Below, in pieces: positions 18,712 to 31,310 of a stretch of 64,000 bases of DNA (the first letter of the stretch is position 1; each line of letters starts with the position of its first letter). Source of the DNA: Armigeres subalbatus. Its lineage: Eukaryota > Arthropoda > Insecta > Diptera > Culicidae. The stretch is taken from positions 222,504,307 to 222,568,306 of the forward strand of contig NC_085141.1 in assembly GCF_024139115.2 (NCBI RefSeq). Reading direction: 5' to 3'. Made by a program: the position numbers and the translations under genes. The notes beneath the pieces are model-generated. The model was not told the DNA's origin. It worked only from the letters and a program-made list of their open reading frames with translations, and ran no database searches.

Positions 18712-21700
18712 TCAAAACATATGGAAATTAAATGTGTCTGTTCGCACTTTTTCATAACATTTAAAGTTTTTTCCGTGCTTGTTTTGTTAACAACACCAGC
18801 AAGCCATCTATTATTACAACAGTGTTGAAAACCATGGTTTTTGGGTAGAAAACTCATCTTACGAATGTGGGTTTTTATCTGTCAAAAACGATTTTGGACC
18901 TGGTTCAAAATCAGTTAAAAAAAATAGACCAGAAAACTGGTATAGAGCAAAATTTGGAACACTGGTGCGAGCTCAATTTTTTTACATTGATCCAAAGTTT
19001 GGTCTAAATTGATGATTTGTAGCACTAGTGAAGTTGCTCTTAAAGGTCCAGAAGCAAATCAATGGTAAGCGTGAGCCGTTCGCATTTTGTTGTTCAAACG
19101 TGAAGGAGGGGAGCAGTCTTAAACAATCAGAGCTATTGTTCGGTTGCTTGCTATTTTACCGATCCTTGAATCACAGTTACTAAAGCTCTCCACCGTGTTT
19201 TATAAAAGTTGCGATATCCAAAGTTCTCGTTCACGACGCGTATCCAATTTGCAAGACTAGAAAGTGCGGTTGGTCGAGACTTGCCCTACTCGAAGACGTG
19301 CGAAATAAGACCATGTCCCGTTTCTACACTGTAATGTGACGAAACGCACGTAAATGAAAAAACAAGGATTTTTTTAGGAACCCCCATATAATAAGGTTAT
19401 CTTAGTTTGAAGATTTCTTCCGAAACTTCTGAAGATTTTTTTAGGGAATTCTTTAAAATTATTGAAAATTCTGGAAAATTTCCTTGGAAATCCTTCGATA
19501 GTTTAAAAAAATATCTCCGGAAAATCTTTTTTCAATAATAGAGTAGAACTCCCCAAAAAATTATCCACAAAGTAATCTATTAATTCCTCATAACATATCC
19601 CAATAATTTGTTATGAAATTTTCCATAAACTTTTTCAAGAACCACTTCAGGATATCCTGCAGGAAATCATCGAGGTTATATGTACTTTAAGTTATATTTC
19701 GTGCATAAAAGAATGCTGGTAACGGTTGATATGACACCCGCCATTGCTTTTGATTCATCGCAGGGCATCTAATATCAGACGTGAAAATATTCATATTATT
19801 ATAATCAATTGCACAGCACAAGCTGAGCAGTTTTGCTCAAACATACTGCTCTTCTGTTGTTGGAAGCTCGATGCTCTACTAGACAGAATTAAATTTCGTT
19901 TCCATTCCATTAGAAAAGGTTGTTTCATGAGCCATCACACGCTACTCGGCGTTTCCTTGTTCAGTGAAGAATGTTGTTCGAAAAGAATTTAATGTTTTTC
20001 TTTTCTATCTGAAGTTTTCCGCAAAATGGAAATGCTAGAAAGAAACCGGAACCAAAGCTACCCGACAAAAAGCGAGGGAAGCGTTGAATGCAAATGAAAG
20101 AAATACTACGGAACGGAGTCATACAGCGTAGCACACAGTAAACTGACGCGAACAAGCCACTGCTGTTGAGTGCTGTAACGAAAACATATTTCTTATCCCG
20201 CTTTCCATGGCAGCCGTAGTGAATCCGGTAGACGTCACGCCTTCCCCGAAGTATCCAAACATCTTCGAATGTGCCAACACAGTGTACGAAGAAACAAAAC
20301 AGTTGTTTTCCACTTCCTTCGCACTTCTTGCTCCTGTCATCAGGAACGGAGTTTTACACTCCCCCGTTCTCCCAGGAATCCTTAGAAACTGTTTGATGTT
20401 GGAGCTTGAAGAAGGATGGATTCTCCCCATTTTCGCTCATTTGCATGTCGGTTCGTTGCTGATGGGTTGTTGCTCGTTTCGAACCGCAATGTTAGTTCAC
20501 TTTTGTGTAATGTTTGTCGTACGTATATTCAGACACATTTGGGAAAACAGTGCGCTGCAGCGTTCTAACCGGGAGTATATTATAACGTTTGTTGGTTTTT
20601 GGTGCATGTTTGTAATTATAGAGAACTGAAGTTGTTATGGACACCCTTTCCAATCTAGTGTCTTGAGTATTATGAAGGGCACTGAGTACCGACGGAAAAT
20701 GCCGTGACTGAATTAAAAATGTCCCTTCAACATATTACAGTTTACAAAATATCCCAGAAAAAAAATCATATACAGTAGCAAACCACAAATGGATTGCAAT
20801 TTATCTTATAGAAAAGGTCAACACAGCATCGTCGTGACTAAAATTATAATTAGTCCGCATCCACAGTCGAAACTCCAGAAAACACCCCACAAAGAGTAAT
20901 CAAGCAGCGGAAAGCTAGAACTGATGAATTTGTCCTCAACTTGAAACTAACCCATAAATCTTGACCCACAGCATAATTGCAAAGGGAAAGCATGGCCGTT
21001 ATGTGGAATCAACAAAAAATTATTCACCCAGCCATAGAAACACTGCCACAATAAATAATGACAGTGATTTGAGCGTTAAAGCGAGTTTTTTCACAGCTCA
21101 ACCCTCCGACCAATGAAAGAAAGTTTCATTTATGTCACCAACTTGCCAAAAGTGGCACGCGGCGGGTCACTGGAAATCTTTTCCAATCTTGTCGTTCTGT
21201 CTGCTTGACCACTGTCGCAGTAGCTTTGGCTCCTTTCTTGAAGCGGAACGAAGAAAAAACCCTCAAATTAATTGGAGGCCCTTTTCTGCAGCTCAAATAA
21301 CCTTTCACGCTAAACTTGTTTTTTCTTATGTTTTCGGGGGAAGGATCAAAAGAGCTTTGTCCAACATTTGTTTCGTTTGAAATAGGGTGAGCGTAACAAT
21401 ATCTAGTGCTAAAACATGAATGATTGACTTTATTCTGTAACCTAAGTACCAAGAAAATTAATTTTCAACACTTACTTCTCCAACCCTTATTTCATGGTAA
21501 AACTCTAATTTTAATATTGTGCTGCATAGTTGGTTTAGAACGAATTTTTAGGCGGGACCGATCATAAATTACCTCTAGTTTAAGAAATCAAGGTCAATGT
21601 TTGATGAACAACCATGATTCCGAAAATATGTGTACTGGGATTACCTCCCATTCAGAAGAAGTGGGCACTTGTTGATCGCTTTCGAAATCCATATTATGAA

Positions 21701-22391
21701 GATTTGGATTTGCAAAACAAGTATTCTGATGTATTTGGGCATTTTTTGAGTGAATTAGTCTCTACAAAGACTGTACAAAACCGGGCACCCCTATTGTTGA
21801 TTCAGTCTTGAAACCAATCTTACAACGTTTTGAAAAATTTTATAACATTCTGCTAACCCTAATGGAAGTACTAAAGTGTTCTGTCTTTAGAAGTCTGGAA
21901 AACTTCCTTGCGCTATTCCACAAATAAAATAATTTTAAATAACCATGCAACTATTGCATCGACGATTGATTCATTATTCCAAATTGGCAGCGAAAAACTA
22001 ATCAAAACTTAAACTCAATTTGCGTTATTCCGACCGAGGACGTTTCCTTTCTTGCTTCACAAAACATCAACAAGAAGGCTGTAAAAATTGGCTTTTCCAA
22101 TCAAGCATTCTTCTTCGACTGTTGGTGAAACTTCATCGAGCAGAATATCGTTGACTAGAGCGTGGTTTTATTCCGCAGTAGCACAAATCAAATCGGCACA
22201 AGGGAAATCGTACTGATTGGTTGGCGGATGAAAATTAATTTCACTATTGCTCGATCGATGCGACTTCTTTTTACTTAGGTTACAAGATAGGGCAAGAAGA
22301 CGTAATTTTCCGATGCCGATAAAAATCTTGACTGGAAAAAAGAGGCATACTGCAGTGAAATAAGAAATGTTAATGCTGAAAAGTTAATTAT
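18712..22391. other. unassigned region, no gene recognised
   Basis: About 3.7 kb that I cannot assign. It holds AT-rich DNA with degenerate AAATTCC/GGAAATTT motifs around 19400-19660. A GC-richer patch at 20000-20640 has a 140-codon plus frame at 20207-20629 (MAAVVNPVDV...), which shows no domain and no splice or family support. I do not call it a gene. The patch could be single-copy host DNA. Confidence 0.4.
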
Positions 22392-22678
22392 CTTTTTCTT
22401 CATTGGCATTACATCACCCACTGGGATATTGCCGCCTCGCAGCTTAGTGTTCATTAAGCATTTTCACAGTTATTAACTGCGAGATTTCTAAGCCAAGTTA
22501 CCATTTTTTGCATTCGTATATCATGAGGCTAACACGATGATACTTTTATGCCCAGGGAAGTCGAGACAATTTCCTACCCGAAAATTTTCTAGACCGGGCC
22601 GGAAATCGAACCCATCCACCCTCAAGCTTGGTTTTACTTTGTAGCCACGCATCTTTCCGCACGGCTAAGGAGGGCCCC
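22392..22678 (-). mobile_element. Feilai-like SINE, diverged
   Basis: Full-length minus-strand copy with the tRNA-like head at 22678 (GGGGCCCTCCTTAGCCGTGCGG) and the body. The triplet tail is reduced to TTTTTCTTC. Box B is mutated (GGTTCGATTTCC), unlike the younger copies. A weak duplication, TAATTAT, lies near 22385 and 22683. Confidence 0.85.
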
Positions 22679-22761
22679 TAGCTAATTATAATTTAAGGAT
22701 AAATTTAATTAAACACTAATTGTTGCCATGAACAAAATATTTCATTTATCTCTTTTCATAT

Positions 22762-22962
22762 ACACCCGATTCTGTTTTTACACGGATTTTTTTTTGCACG
22801 GCCGTGTAAAAAAAATCCCATACAAAATTTTTGCAAAGTTGCTCCATTTTGCATGATTCGTCGAGAAATCATAAAACTTTTTTTACACGGATTTTCGAAT
22901 TTTGAACTGAAACCTTTTTTTACACGGAACGCATCCCCCGTGTAAAAAAAGAATCGGGTGTA
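22762..22962. mobile_element. MITE with CACCCGATTC termini and TA target
   Basis: The ends are TA-CACCCGATTCTG and AGAATCGGGTG-TA, exact inverted repeats flanked by TA. Inner ACACGG and CCGTGT motifs recur four times, so the element folds back almost over its whole length. No coding capacity. Confidence 0.85.
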
Positions 22963-23094
22963 TTTACAATTTGACCTAGAAACTTCTTCTTATGTATGAT
23001 ATTCAGGAGCTTTTCGTCTTTAAACATGGTTCCTATCTGCGGTCCAGTTGTTATTTTGTTTGACAAAAAAGCAAATTATTCTTTCAGATAAATC

Positions 23095-24344
23095 AATGGC
23101 TGTCGAGAACCTTGAACATCTGCATTGAAATAATTCGAAATGCATAAACGCAAGGGCTCTTGAGACTTCTATGGACATGCTGGCTTGATTTCGGATTGAT
23201 ACCAGGGGTTGTTGATCTGGTGGACCAATTGACCTGAACTCGAGATCAAATTGGAGAATCCAGAACATCTGCATTGGACTATTTTGAAATGCATATTAAA
23301 CACAAGGGCTCTAGGGACTTGTATGGGCATGGTGGAATGATTTCAGTTTGATACCAGGGAAGGACAACCTGGTAGACCTGAACTCCATAACAATTTAAAA
23401 AAAATCTAGAACATCTTCATTGAACTAATTTGAAATGCATATTATACGTGAAAGCTCTAGGAACTCGTATGGGCATACTTGATTGATTCCGTTTTGATAC
23501 CAGAGGTGGTTGACTTGGTTGACCAATTGAACCAAACTCCAGAACAATTTAAAGATCCTAGAACATCTGCATGCATATTATTTGAAATGTATATAATAGG
23601 GGCCCTTATCCGTGCGGTAAGACGCGTGGCTACAAAGCAACACCATGCTGAGGGTGGCTGGGTTCGATTCCCGGTGCCGGTCTAGGCAATTTTCGGATTG
23701 GAAATTGTCTCGACTTCCCTGGGCATAAAAGTATCATCGTGCTAGCCTCATGATATACGAATGCAAAAATGGTAACCTGGCTTAGAAACCTCGCAGTTAA
23801 TAACTGTGAAAGTGCTTAATGAACACTAAGCTGCGAGGCGGCTCTGTCCCAGTGTGGGGATGTAATGCCAATAAGAAGAAGAAGAAGAAGAAGAAGAAGA
23901 TAATAGGCAAGGACTCTGGGGACTTGTATGGACATGCATGGTTGATTTCCGTTTGATACAAAGAGTGATTGATCTGGTAGAGCAATGTAACTAAACTCCA
24001 GAACAATTTGGAGAACATAGAGCATTTGCATTGAACAAACTTGAAATGCATATAGTATGCAACGACTCTTGAAACTATTATTGACATGCTGGGTTGACTT
24101 CGGTTTGATACCAGAAGTGGTTGACCTGGTTGACCAATTGAATTAAACTCCAGAATAATTTGGAGACCCTGGTACATCTGCATTGGACTAATTTGAAATG
24201 CATATTACACGCAAGGGCTCTAGGGACTTGTATGGGCATGCTGGGCTGATTTCGGGTTGATACCAGGGTTAGTCGACCTGGTAGACCGATTGAACTAAAC
24301 TCCCAGAACAATTTGGAAAACCTAGAACATCCGCATTGAACTAA
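23095..24344 (+). repeat. Sat150 array 1: tandem repeat with unit of about 150 bp
   Basis: Six to seven units begin near TGAAATGCAT at 23137, 23284, 23431, 23584, 24040 and 24191, spaced 147-153 bp once the internal Feilai is removed. Each contains GGGCTCTAGGGACTTGTATG, GTTTGATACCAG, GTAGACCAATTGAA, CTCCAGAACAATTTGGAGA and CCTAGAACATCTGCATT. The last unit is cut by RTE-B2 at 24345. The same family occurs at 45.4 kb and 53.1-54.5 kb. Confidence 0.9.
23601..23899 (+). mobile_element. Feilai-like SINE inside Sat150, 8-bp TSD
   Basis: Full-length plus-strand copy from GGCCCTTATCCGTGCGG to a GAA-triplet tail. ATAATAGG is present at 23593-23600 and 23900-23907 as a target duplication, and the Sat150 unit continues across the insertion (ATATAATAGG then CAAGGACTCTGGGG). 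Box B GGTTCGATTCC is intact. Confidence 0.9.
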
Positions 24345-26996
24345 TACGCGCAGCTGGAACGTGATTACGACAGCTGCCCAAGACACGACGTCAAAATCAT
24401 CATAGGAGATTTGAACGCTCAGGTTGACCAAGAGGAGGAGTTTTTTTTTTCTGTTCGGGTGTGCCACTGTGACCAATTATTAGATCTATTGTAGCGTTAC
24501 CCGTATCCTTAGTGTTTACGTGCAGTGCAATAGGAGGAGTTTAGACCGACTATTGTGAAGTTCAACGCTCACCGGCTGACGAACGAAAACGGCCTAAGAC
24601 TAATTGATTTCGCCGCCTCCAAGAATATGGCCATTCGCAGCACTTACTTCCGACATAGCCTCCCGTATCGGTACACCTGGAGAACACCACTGCAGATAGA
24701 ATCACAAATCGACCACGTTCTGATTGATGGACGGCACTTCTCCGACATTATCGACGTCAGGATGGCGCTAACATCGACTCTGATCACTATCTGGTGATGG
24801 TTAAACTCCGCCCAAAACTATCCGTCATCAACAATGTTCGGTACCGACGACCGCCGCGGTACAACCTAAAGCGACTGAAGCAACCTGATGTCGCCACTGC
24901 ATACGCGCAGCATCTCGAGGCAGCGTTGTCGAAAGAGGGTGAGCTCGATGGGGCACCTTTGGGGAATGCTTGAATACAGTCAAAGCAGCCATTAACGACG
25001 CAGCGGAGAACAACGTCGGGTATATAGGACGAAGTCGAAGGAACGATTGGTTCGACGAAGAGTGCAGACAGATTCTGGAGGAGAAGGACGCAGCGCAAGC
25101 GGTCGCGCTGCAGCAAGGTACCCGACAGAACGTGGAACGTTATAGACGGAAGCGGAGACAGCAGACCCACCTTTTTCAGAAGAAGAAACGCCGCCTAGAA
25201 TAAGCGGAGAGCGAGGAGATGGAACAGCTGTGCCGTTCTCAAGAAACACGCAAGTTCTATCAGAAACTCAACGCATCCCGCAAAGGCTTCGTGCCGCGAG
25301 CCGAAATGTACCGGGATAAGGATGGGAGCATCTTGACGGACGAACGTGTGATGATCGAAAGGTGGAAGCAGCACTACGAGGAACATTTGAATGGCACTGA
25401 GAGTACAGGCAGTGAAAGTCAAGGCAGCGGAGGAGATGATTATGTACGTCTGTTGAGCGGACGATGGAAGCCAACCAGCCCCCAACTTGAGGAAAGTTAA
25501 GGATGCCACCCAACAGCTAAAGACCAATGAAGCAGCTGGTAAGGATGGTATCGGAGCTGAGCTCATCAAGATGGGCCCGAAAAAGCTAGTCACTTGCCTG
25601 CACAAATTGATAGTCAGAATCTGAGAAACTGAACAGCTACCGGAGGAGTGGAAGGAAGGGGTTATATGCCCCATCTACAAGAAAGGCGACAAGCTGGAGT
25701 GTGTGAACTTTCGAGCGAACACCATCCTTAATGCCGCCTACAAAGTGATATCCCAGATCATCTTCCGTCGTCTGTCACCATTAGCGAATGAGTTCGTGGG
25801 AAGTAATCAAGCCGGCTTCGTGGACGGCCGCTCGACAACGGACCAGATCTTTACTGTATGGCAAATCCTTCAAAAATGCCGTGAATACCAGGACCCAACG
25901 CACCATCTGTTCGTTGATTTCAAGGCGGCATACGACAGTATAGAGCTATGGAAAACTATGGATAAGAACAGCTTCCCTGAGAAGCTTACCAAACTGATCA
26001 AAGCAACGGTGGATGGTGTGCAAAACTGTGTGAAGATTTCGGGCGAACACTCCGCGCCGGGGACTCAGACAAGGTGATGGAATTTCTTGCCTGTTGTTCA
26101 ACATTGCGCTAGAAGGTGTCATGCGGAGAGCCTGGCGTAACAGCCGGGGTACGATTTTCAACAGATCCAGCCAATTTATTTGTTTCGCGGATGACATGGA
26201 CATTGTCAGCCGAACATTTGCAAAGGTGGCAGAACTGTACACCCGCCGCGAAGCAACAGAAGTTGGTCTGATGGTGAATGCGTCAAAGACAAAGTACCTT
26301 ATTGTGGGTGGAACCGAGCGCGGCAGGGCCCACCTGGAAGCAGTGTTACGATAGACGGGGATACCTTCGAGGTGGTCGAGGAATTCGTCTACCTCGGATC
26401 CTTGCTAACGGCTGATAACAATGTTAGTCGTGAAATACGAAGGCGCATCATCTGTGGAAGTCGGGCCTACTACGGGCTCCAGAAGAAACTGCAGTCAAAA
26501 AAGATTCGCCACCGCACCAAATGTGTCATGTACAAAACGCTGGTAAGACCGGTAGTCCTCTACGGACATGAAACATGGACAATGCTCGAGGAGGACTTGC
26601 AAGCACTCGGAGTATTCGAGAGACGGGTGCTTAGGACCATCTTTGGCGGTGTGCAAGAAGACGGTGTGTGGCGGCGAAGAATGAACCACGAGCTCGCCCA
26701 GCTCTACGGCGAACCCAGTATCCAGAAGGTAGCTAAAGCCGGAAGGATACGATGGGCAAGGCATATTGCAAGAATGCTGGACAGCAACCCTGCAAATATG
26801 GTGTTCGCTTCCGATCCGGCAGGTACGAGATGACGTGGAGCGCAATGAGCGAGATGGGCAGACCAGGTGCAAAACGACTTGTTGAGCGTGGGGCGTATTC
26901 GAGGATAAAGAGATGCAGCCTCGAACCGTGTATTGTGGCGTCAAATTGTTGATTCACTGTTGTCTGTTTAGAAGTAGACTAAATAAATGAAAATGA
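24345..26996 (+). mobile_element. RTE-B2: 5'-truncated, decayed RTE-B copy
   Basis: Starts at TACGCGCAGCTGGAACGTGA inside the endonuclease and ends in the 3' tail GTAGACTAAATAAATGAAAATG. Relative to RTE-B1 it has an 8-bp deletion at about 24763, stops (for example CGCCTAGAATAAG near 25200 and ATCTGAGAAAC near 25621) and small deletions in the RT. CFADDMDI is retained near 26188-26204. Frames at 24555, 24970, 25219, 25703, 26094 and 26372 are its pieces. It helped to place the single-base losses in RTE-B1. Confidence 0.87.
24444..24531 (-). mobile_element. 88-bp poly(A) retroelement 3' fragment in RTE-B2
   Basis: Flanked by AGGAGGAGTTT at 24433-24443 and 24532-24542, an 11-bp duplication of RTE-B2 sequence. 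It opens with a T-run on the plus strand, so it is a minus-strand, severely 5'-truncated poly(A) insertion ending ...GTGGCACACCCGAACAG. The family is unknown to me. Confidence 0.8.
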
Positions 26997-27137
26997 ATAT
27001 GTTTTACCGATATAAATACCAATCAGACAATCAACGTTTTTTTCAGCGTTTTGAAAGTTTTGATAGTTTTGGTAATGCAAGCGTACGTCTGATTGGGAGT
27101 TGTCACCTGTATGCATGCAATCAATTTTAAGGGGAAG
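26997..27137. other. short spacer between RTE-B2 and RTE-A5
   Basis: Unassigned DNA. It contains AATCAGACAATCAACG and CGTCTGATTGGGAG, a loose inverted pair. It is the pre-insertion flank of RTE-A5. Confidence 0.4.
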
Positions 27138-27150
27138 AGACCCCAAAGCG

Positions 27151-28753
27151 GTATGGTGATGGACCTGGGAGAACGCGCGCAGGACATAATTCTACCGGCT
27201 CCGGATCTCCAGGAAATCCAGGAGGAGATTGGCCGGCTGAAGAACAACAAAGCCCCTGGGTTTGACCAACTACCAGGAGAGCTATTTAAACACGGTGGTG
27301 AGGCACTGGCTAGAGCGCTGCACTGGGTCATTACCAAGATTTGGGAGGAGGAAGTTTTGCCGCAGGAGTGGATGGAAGGTGTCGTGTGTCCCATCTACAA
27401 AAAGGGCGATAAGCTGGATTGTAGCAACTACCGCGCAATCACATTGCTGAACGCCGCCTACAAGGTACTCTCCCAAATTTTATGCCGTCGACTAGCACCA
27501 ACTGCAAGGGAGTTCGTGGGGCAGTACCAGGCGGGTTTTATGGGCGAACGCTCCACCACGGACCAGGTGTTCGCCATTCGCCAAGTACTGCAGAAATGCC
27601 GCGAATACAACGTGCCCACACATCATCTATTCATCGACTTCAAAGCCGCATATGATACAATCGATCGGGACTAGCTATGGCAGCTAATGCACGAACACGG
27701 TTTTCCAGATAAACTGACACGGTTGATCAAAGCGACGATGGATCGGGTGATGTGCGTAGTTTGAGTTTCAGGGGCATTCTCGAGTCCCTTCGAAACCCGC
27801 AGAGGGTTACGGCAAGGTGATGGTCTTTCGTGTTTGCTATTCAACATCGCTTTGGAAGGGGTAATACGAAGAGCAGGGATTAACACGAGTGGTACAATTT
27901 TCAATAAGTCCGTCCAGCTATTTGGTTTCGCTGACGACATAGATATTATGGCACGTAACTATGAGAAGATGGAAGAATCCTACGTCAGATTAAAGAGGGA
28001 AGCTAAGCGAATCGGACTAGTTATCAACACGTTGAAGGCGAAGTACATGATAGGAAGAGGTTCAAGAGAAGACAATGTGAGCCACCCACCGCGAGTTTGC
28101 ATCGGTGGTGACGAAATCGAGGTGGTAGAAGAATTTGTGTACTTGGGCTCACTGGTGACTACCGAAAATGACACCAGCAGAGAAATTCGGAGACGCATAG
28201 TGGCTGGAAATCGTACGTACTTTGGACTCCGCAAGACGCTCCGATCGAATAGAGTTCGCCGCCGTACCAAACTGACAATCTACAAAACGCTAATTAGACC
28301 GGTAGTCCTCTACGGACACGAGACCTGGACGATGCTCGTGGAGGACCAACGCGCACTTGGAGTTTTCGAAAGGAAAGTGCTGCGTACCATCTATGGTGGG
28401 GTGCAGATGGCGGACGGTACGTGGAGGAGGCGAATGAACCACGAATTGCATCAGCTGTTGGGAGAACCATCCATCGTTCACACCGCGAAAATCGGACGAC
28501 TGCGATGGGCCGGGCATGTAGCCAGAATGTCGGACAGTAACCCGGTGAAAATGGTTCTCGACAACGATCCGACGGGCATAAGAAGGCGAGGTGCGCAGCG
28601 GGCAAGGTGGATCGATCAGGTGGAAGATGACTTGCGGACCCTCCGTAGACTGCGTGGTTGGCGACGTGTAGCCATGGACCGAGCCGAATGGAGAAGACTC
28701 TTATATACCGCACAGGCCACTTCGGCCTTAGTCTGATTAAATAATTAAATAAT
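27151..28753 (+). mobile_element. RTE-A5: 5'-truncated RTE-A copy with 13-bp TSD
   Basis: Bounded by AGACCCCAAAGCG at 27138-27150 and 28754-28766. It contains the end of the linker, the full RT and the C-terminal tail to TAQATSALV*. Two point stops are clear: a TAG in DRD*LWQL (about 27672) and a TGA in CVV*VSGAF (about 27763), each one substitution from the sister copies. FGFADDIDIMARN is intact near 27924-27960. It shows the family without the 24-bp deletion of A2 and A3. Confidence 0.9.
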
Positions 28754-28766
28754 AGACCCCAAAGCG

Positions 28767-29284
28767 CTCGCCAATGCAAAACGTCGTTTGGGTATTCCCT
28801 CATATTTACCGTTTTTGAGATTGCCGTAACAAGACACGCTCTACCTTATGTAGTCAGATATTGCAAATGTTTGAAACAATGTAACTTTCTTTGAGCAAAA
28901 TGCTCGCTGCGAATAATTCGCTAGCAACGTCTGACGCCTCCTTCACAATAGTAAGTAATGATGCTTTTTCTTAGCAAAACAATGTTTCCCGTGCATCGTG
29001 CATTTCCCTTGGAAAGCATCGTTCGATAGCACACCTTGCATTTCAATGGAAAAATACAAGTTAAAACACGCTGTTCCAACGCGTGTTTTTAATTGGAGAA
29101 TTGCTACCGAGAAATAGAAAGCAGGACCATTTGACCTGATTTTTTGTACATTACTAGAAACCTACAGATGCTGGCCATGTAGCGCAATTTGGGGCAAGTG
29201 TGCCACTAAAAACTCAGTGTTAAAACTCGAATATACTTTCAATCAATATCATTTCACACTTCAATTTTCACTAAAGATTAGGAC
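28767..29284. other. unassigned AT-rich DNA
   Basis: No gene, SINE or tandem repeat recognised. It continues the sequence that flanks RTE-A5. Confidence 0.4.
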
Positions 29285-30853
29285 TCAAAAAAAAAACTTT
29301 TTCTGGAGCATTTGGAAAATGGTTATAAATAACAAGTTTTTATGGGCTATTGGCCGCCCATATGCGACAGAGGGCCTTCTAGAAAATTTAAGTTCCACCG
29401 ATTGACCAATAGAAGCAATTACTCTTTCATTCAGTTTCACAACGAAAACGTCTTCCTGGTTTACTAGTCTATATAAAATTTCGTTAACTATGTCTGTTAC
29501 GATCGAATATATCTGTGTACGTACATGTGGGTCGTTTAAGAGATAGTTTACTGAATAAATGTCGCGTGCCTCACTAGGGCAGTTCAAATTTAAAAAATGT
29601 TCGAAAATTCCAACTCCCATATGTCAATTAGCATCATTTTGATAATATAGGAGTCCTGGCAGAATTTCAAGCAATTCGGTGGCCATTTAGGGGTGGCGCG
29701 AAGTCAAGTTATGTTTATATGGAAATTTGTATGGGAAAAACTTAAAATTTATTCAAGTCTCCCTATAACTGTCTAATTGTGATGAATTCAAATAAACATC
29801 CCCAACCTCCCTTTTTGGAATCTATATAAATGAGACCTCCGGATAACACATTAGTTATGAGTGGATTAAACGGTTCTATTGACAGTTTGAATATGAGATA
29901 AATAGCTAAAATGGTGTAATTAGCCTCAACGTTGCAGTGGAAATATAAATCAAAACTAATGAGTTATCCACTGGTTGAGCTCAAATTGATTCCAAAAATG
30001 GAGGTTGGAGATGTTTATATGAATTCATCACAATTTAAGAGTTGTAGGGGATTTGAATAAATTTAAAGTTTTTCCCATACAAATTTCCATATAAACATAA
30101 ATAAATTGACTTCGCGCCACCCCTAAATGGCCACCGAATTGGCTGTAATTTTGCCAGGACTCCTATATTATCAAAATGATGCTAATTTTAGTTGAAATTT
30201 TGGAACATTTTTGAAATGTGAACTGCCCTAGTGCCTTACTGGCCCCAAATTTCGCTACTGAGAACCAAGTAATTCGGTTGAAATGCGCCCGAGTAGTATG
30301 CTGTCCATACACCACGTGGGCAGTTCAGAGGGGAATGGGGCGTTTGTATGGTAAATACCCACGGTTTACACAAATTTTAGAAAATTTATCTGAGCAATTG
30401 TCCACGCTGGGGGAGAGAGGTACCTGATCAAAACATTCCCACTTGGTATATATGGTACAGCACATAAACGATGCTGACGGGAATAGGGGTGCTGCCCAAA
30501 TGGCCCGATACCCTATCAGCAATCCATGAAAGCGCATCAATTAGTGCAAGAGTAAACAAAAACTGTCCCCATTCAACTGTGAGTTCATCTTTATTTTTTA
30601 TCGTTAATCGTTGCTGATTTTCTGCGTACAACTGGAGGCTCGAGGCTACCAAATAATTGGCTTCGTGGGTGATCCGCCTATTTTGGTTTAGAGCCAGCTT
30701 AATTTTGTTATGTTTCATCAAATCAATGCAAATTGGCGTCAGTTCTATTGCTCTATGGAGAAAATTCCATAAATAGATCTTCCTAACCACTGTATGCAAG
30801 AAGAAGAAATAATCATTTGGTAAACCCGGAATCAATACAATAGGGGGGTACAA
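29285..30853 (-). pseudogene. decayed open frame(s), unidentified protein, split by a 662-bp element
   Basis: On the minus strand a frame starts within 30853 and reads FLHRAIELTPICIDLMKHN and EANYLVASSLQLYAENQ, then WGQFLFTLALIDALSWIADR. After a frameshift near 30440 it continues DNCSDKFSKICVNRGYLPYK, meets a TGA, then HFNRITWFSVAKFGASKARD. It crosses the insertion site of the long-TIR element in frame and goes on YSVNYLLNDPHVRTQIYSIV and QEDVFVVKLNERVIASIGQS. That the same frame resumes on both sides of a clean insertion suggests a once-coding, helix-rich protein. I do not recognise the family. It could be a host pseudogene, an exon cluster or part of a transposon. Confidence 0.4.
29572..30233. 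mobile_element. 662-bp foldback element with TIRs of about 250 bp
   Basis: The ends are CACTAGGGCAGTTCA and its complement TGAACTGCCCTAGTG, and the arms remain alignable for about 250 bp (shared GTGGCCATTTAGGGGTGGCG and TATGGAAATTTGTATGGG). CCT flanks both sides, a possible 3-bp TSD as in PIF/Harbinger-type elements. No transposase. It interrupts the frame described at 29285-30853. Confidence 0.85.
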
Positions 30854-31159
30854 TATGAAAATTCCGTAACTATTTATACTGAAGGAAATTCAGAAATACA
30901 AAAGAGAGTATGCGTTGCTTGAAGACTGATATAAAAATATCTCGTTCCGACTAATCTTTTCAAACCAAATTGAAATCAAATCTAATAGGTAGTAAAAGGA
31001 GGATTCCATGCAGAATGACACGTAAATAACGATTTTTTACATGGGCTTTTTTAATTAGGATGAAGTTTTGCACATAATTTCGGCACAGCAGACTGTCTTC
31101 GAGACTGACATTTTTCCACTGATTTAAAAAAAATCGACCCTCGAGTAATTTATAACAAG

Positions 31160-31310
31160 TTCGTATGTGTTGTCCAACTCCAAGACTCCGGAACATCTGT
31201 TATGGCATTGTCCGGCAATTTTTAGAAAGAGATTACAGTTCTTCAACAAGGGGCTGATAGAACACTCAGAAGTTTGGAGAACAAGTCCTAATTTTCTATT
31301 ATGTATTTAT
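31160..31310 (+). pseudogene. possible non-LTR ORF2 C-terminal scrap
   Basis: The plus frame reads SNSKTPEHLLWHCPAIFRKR, resembling the Cys/His tail (TPEHLL-HCP) after the RNase H or RT part of I- or LOA-type ORF2 proteins. It is too short to place in a clade. The minus-strand frame over it is probably a shadow. Confidence 0.35.

Noticed and set aside
20207..20629. 140-codon plus-strand frame
   Set aside because: No recognisable domain, no splice or family support, and a competing frame on the other strand. The patch is noted only as unassigned DNA.
23095..24344. CRISPR-like spaced repeats
   Set aside because: The units are about 150 bp, diverged along their whole length and not separated by unique spacers; the genome is eukaryotic.
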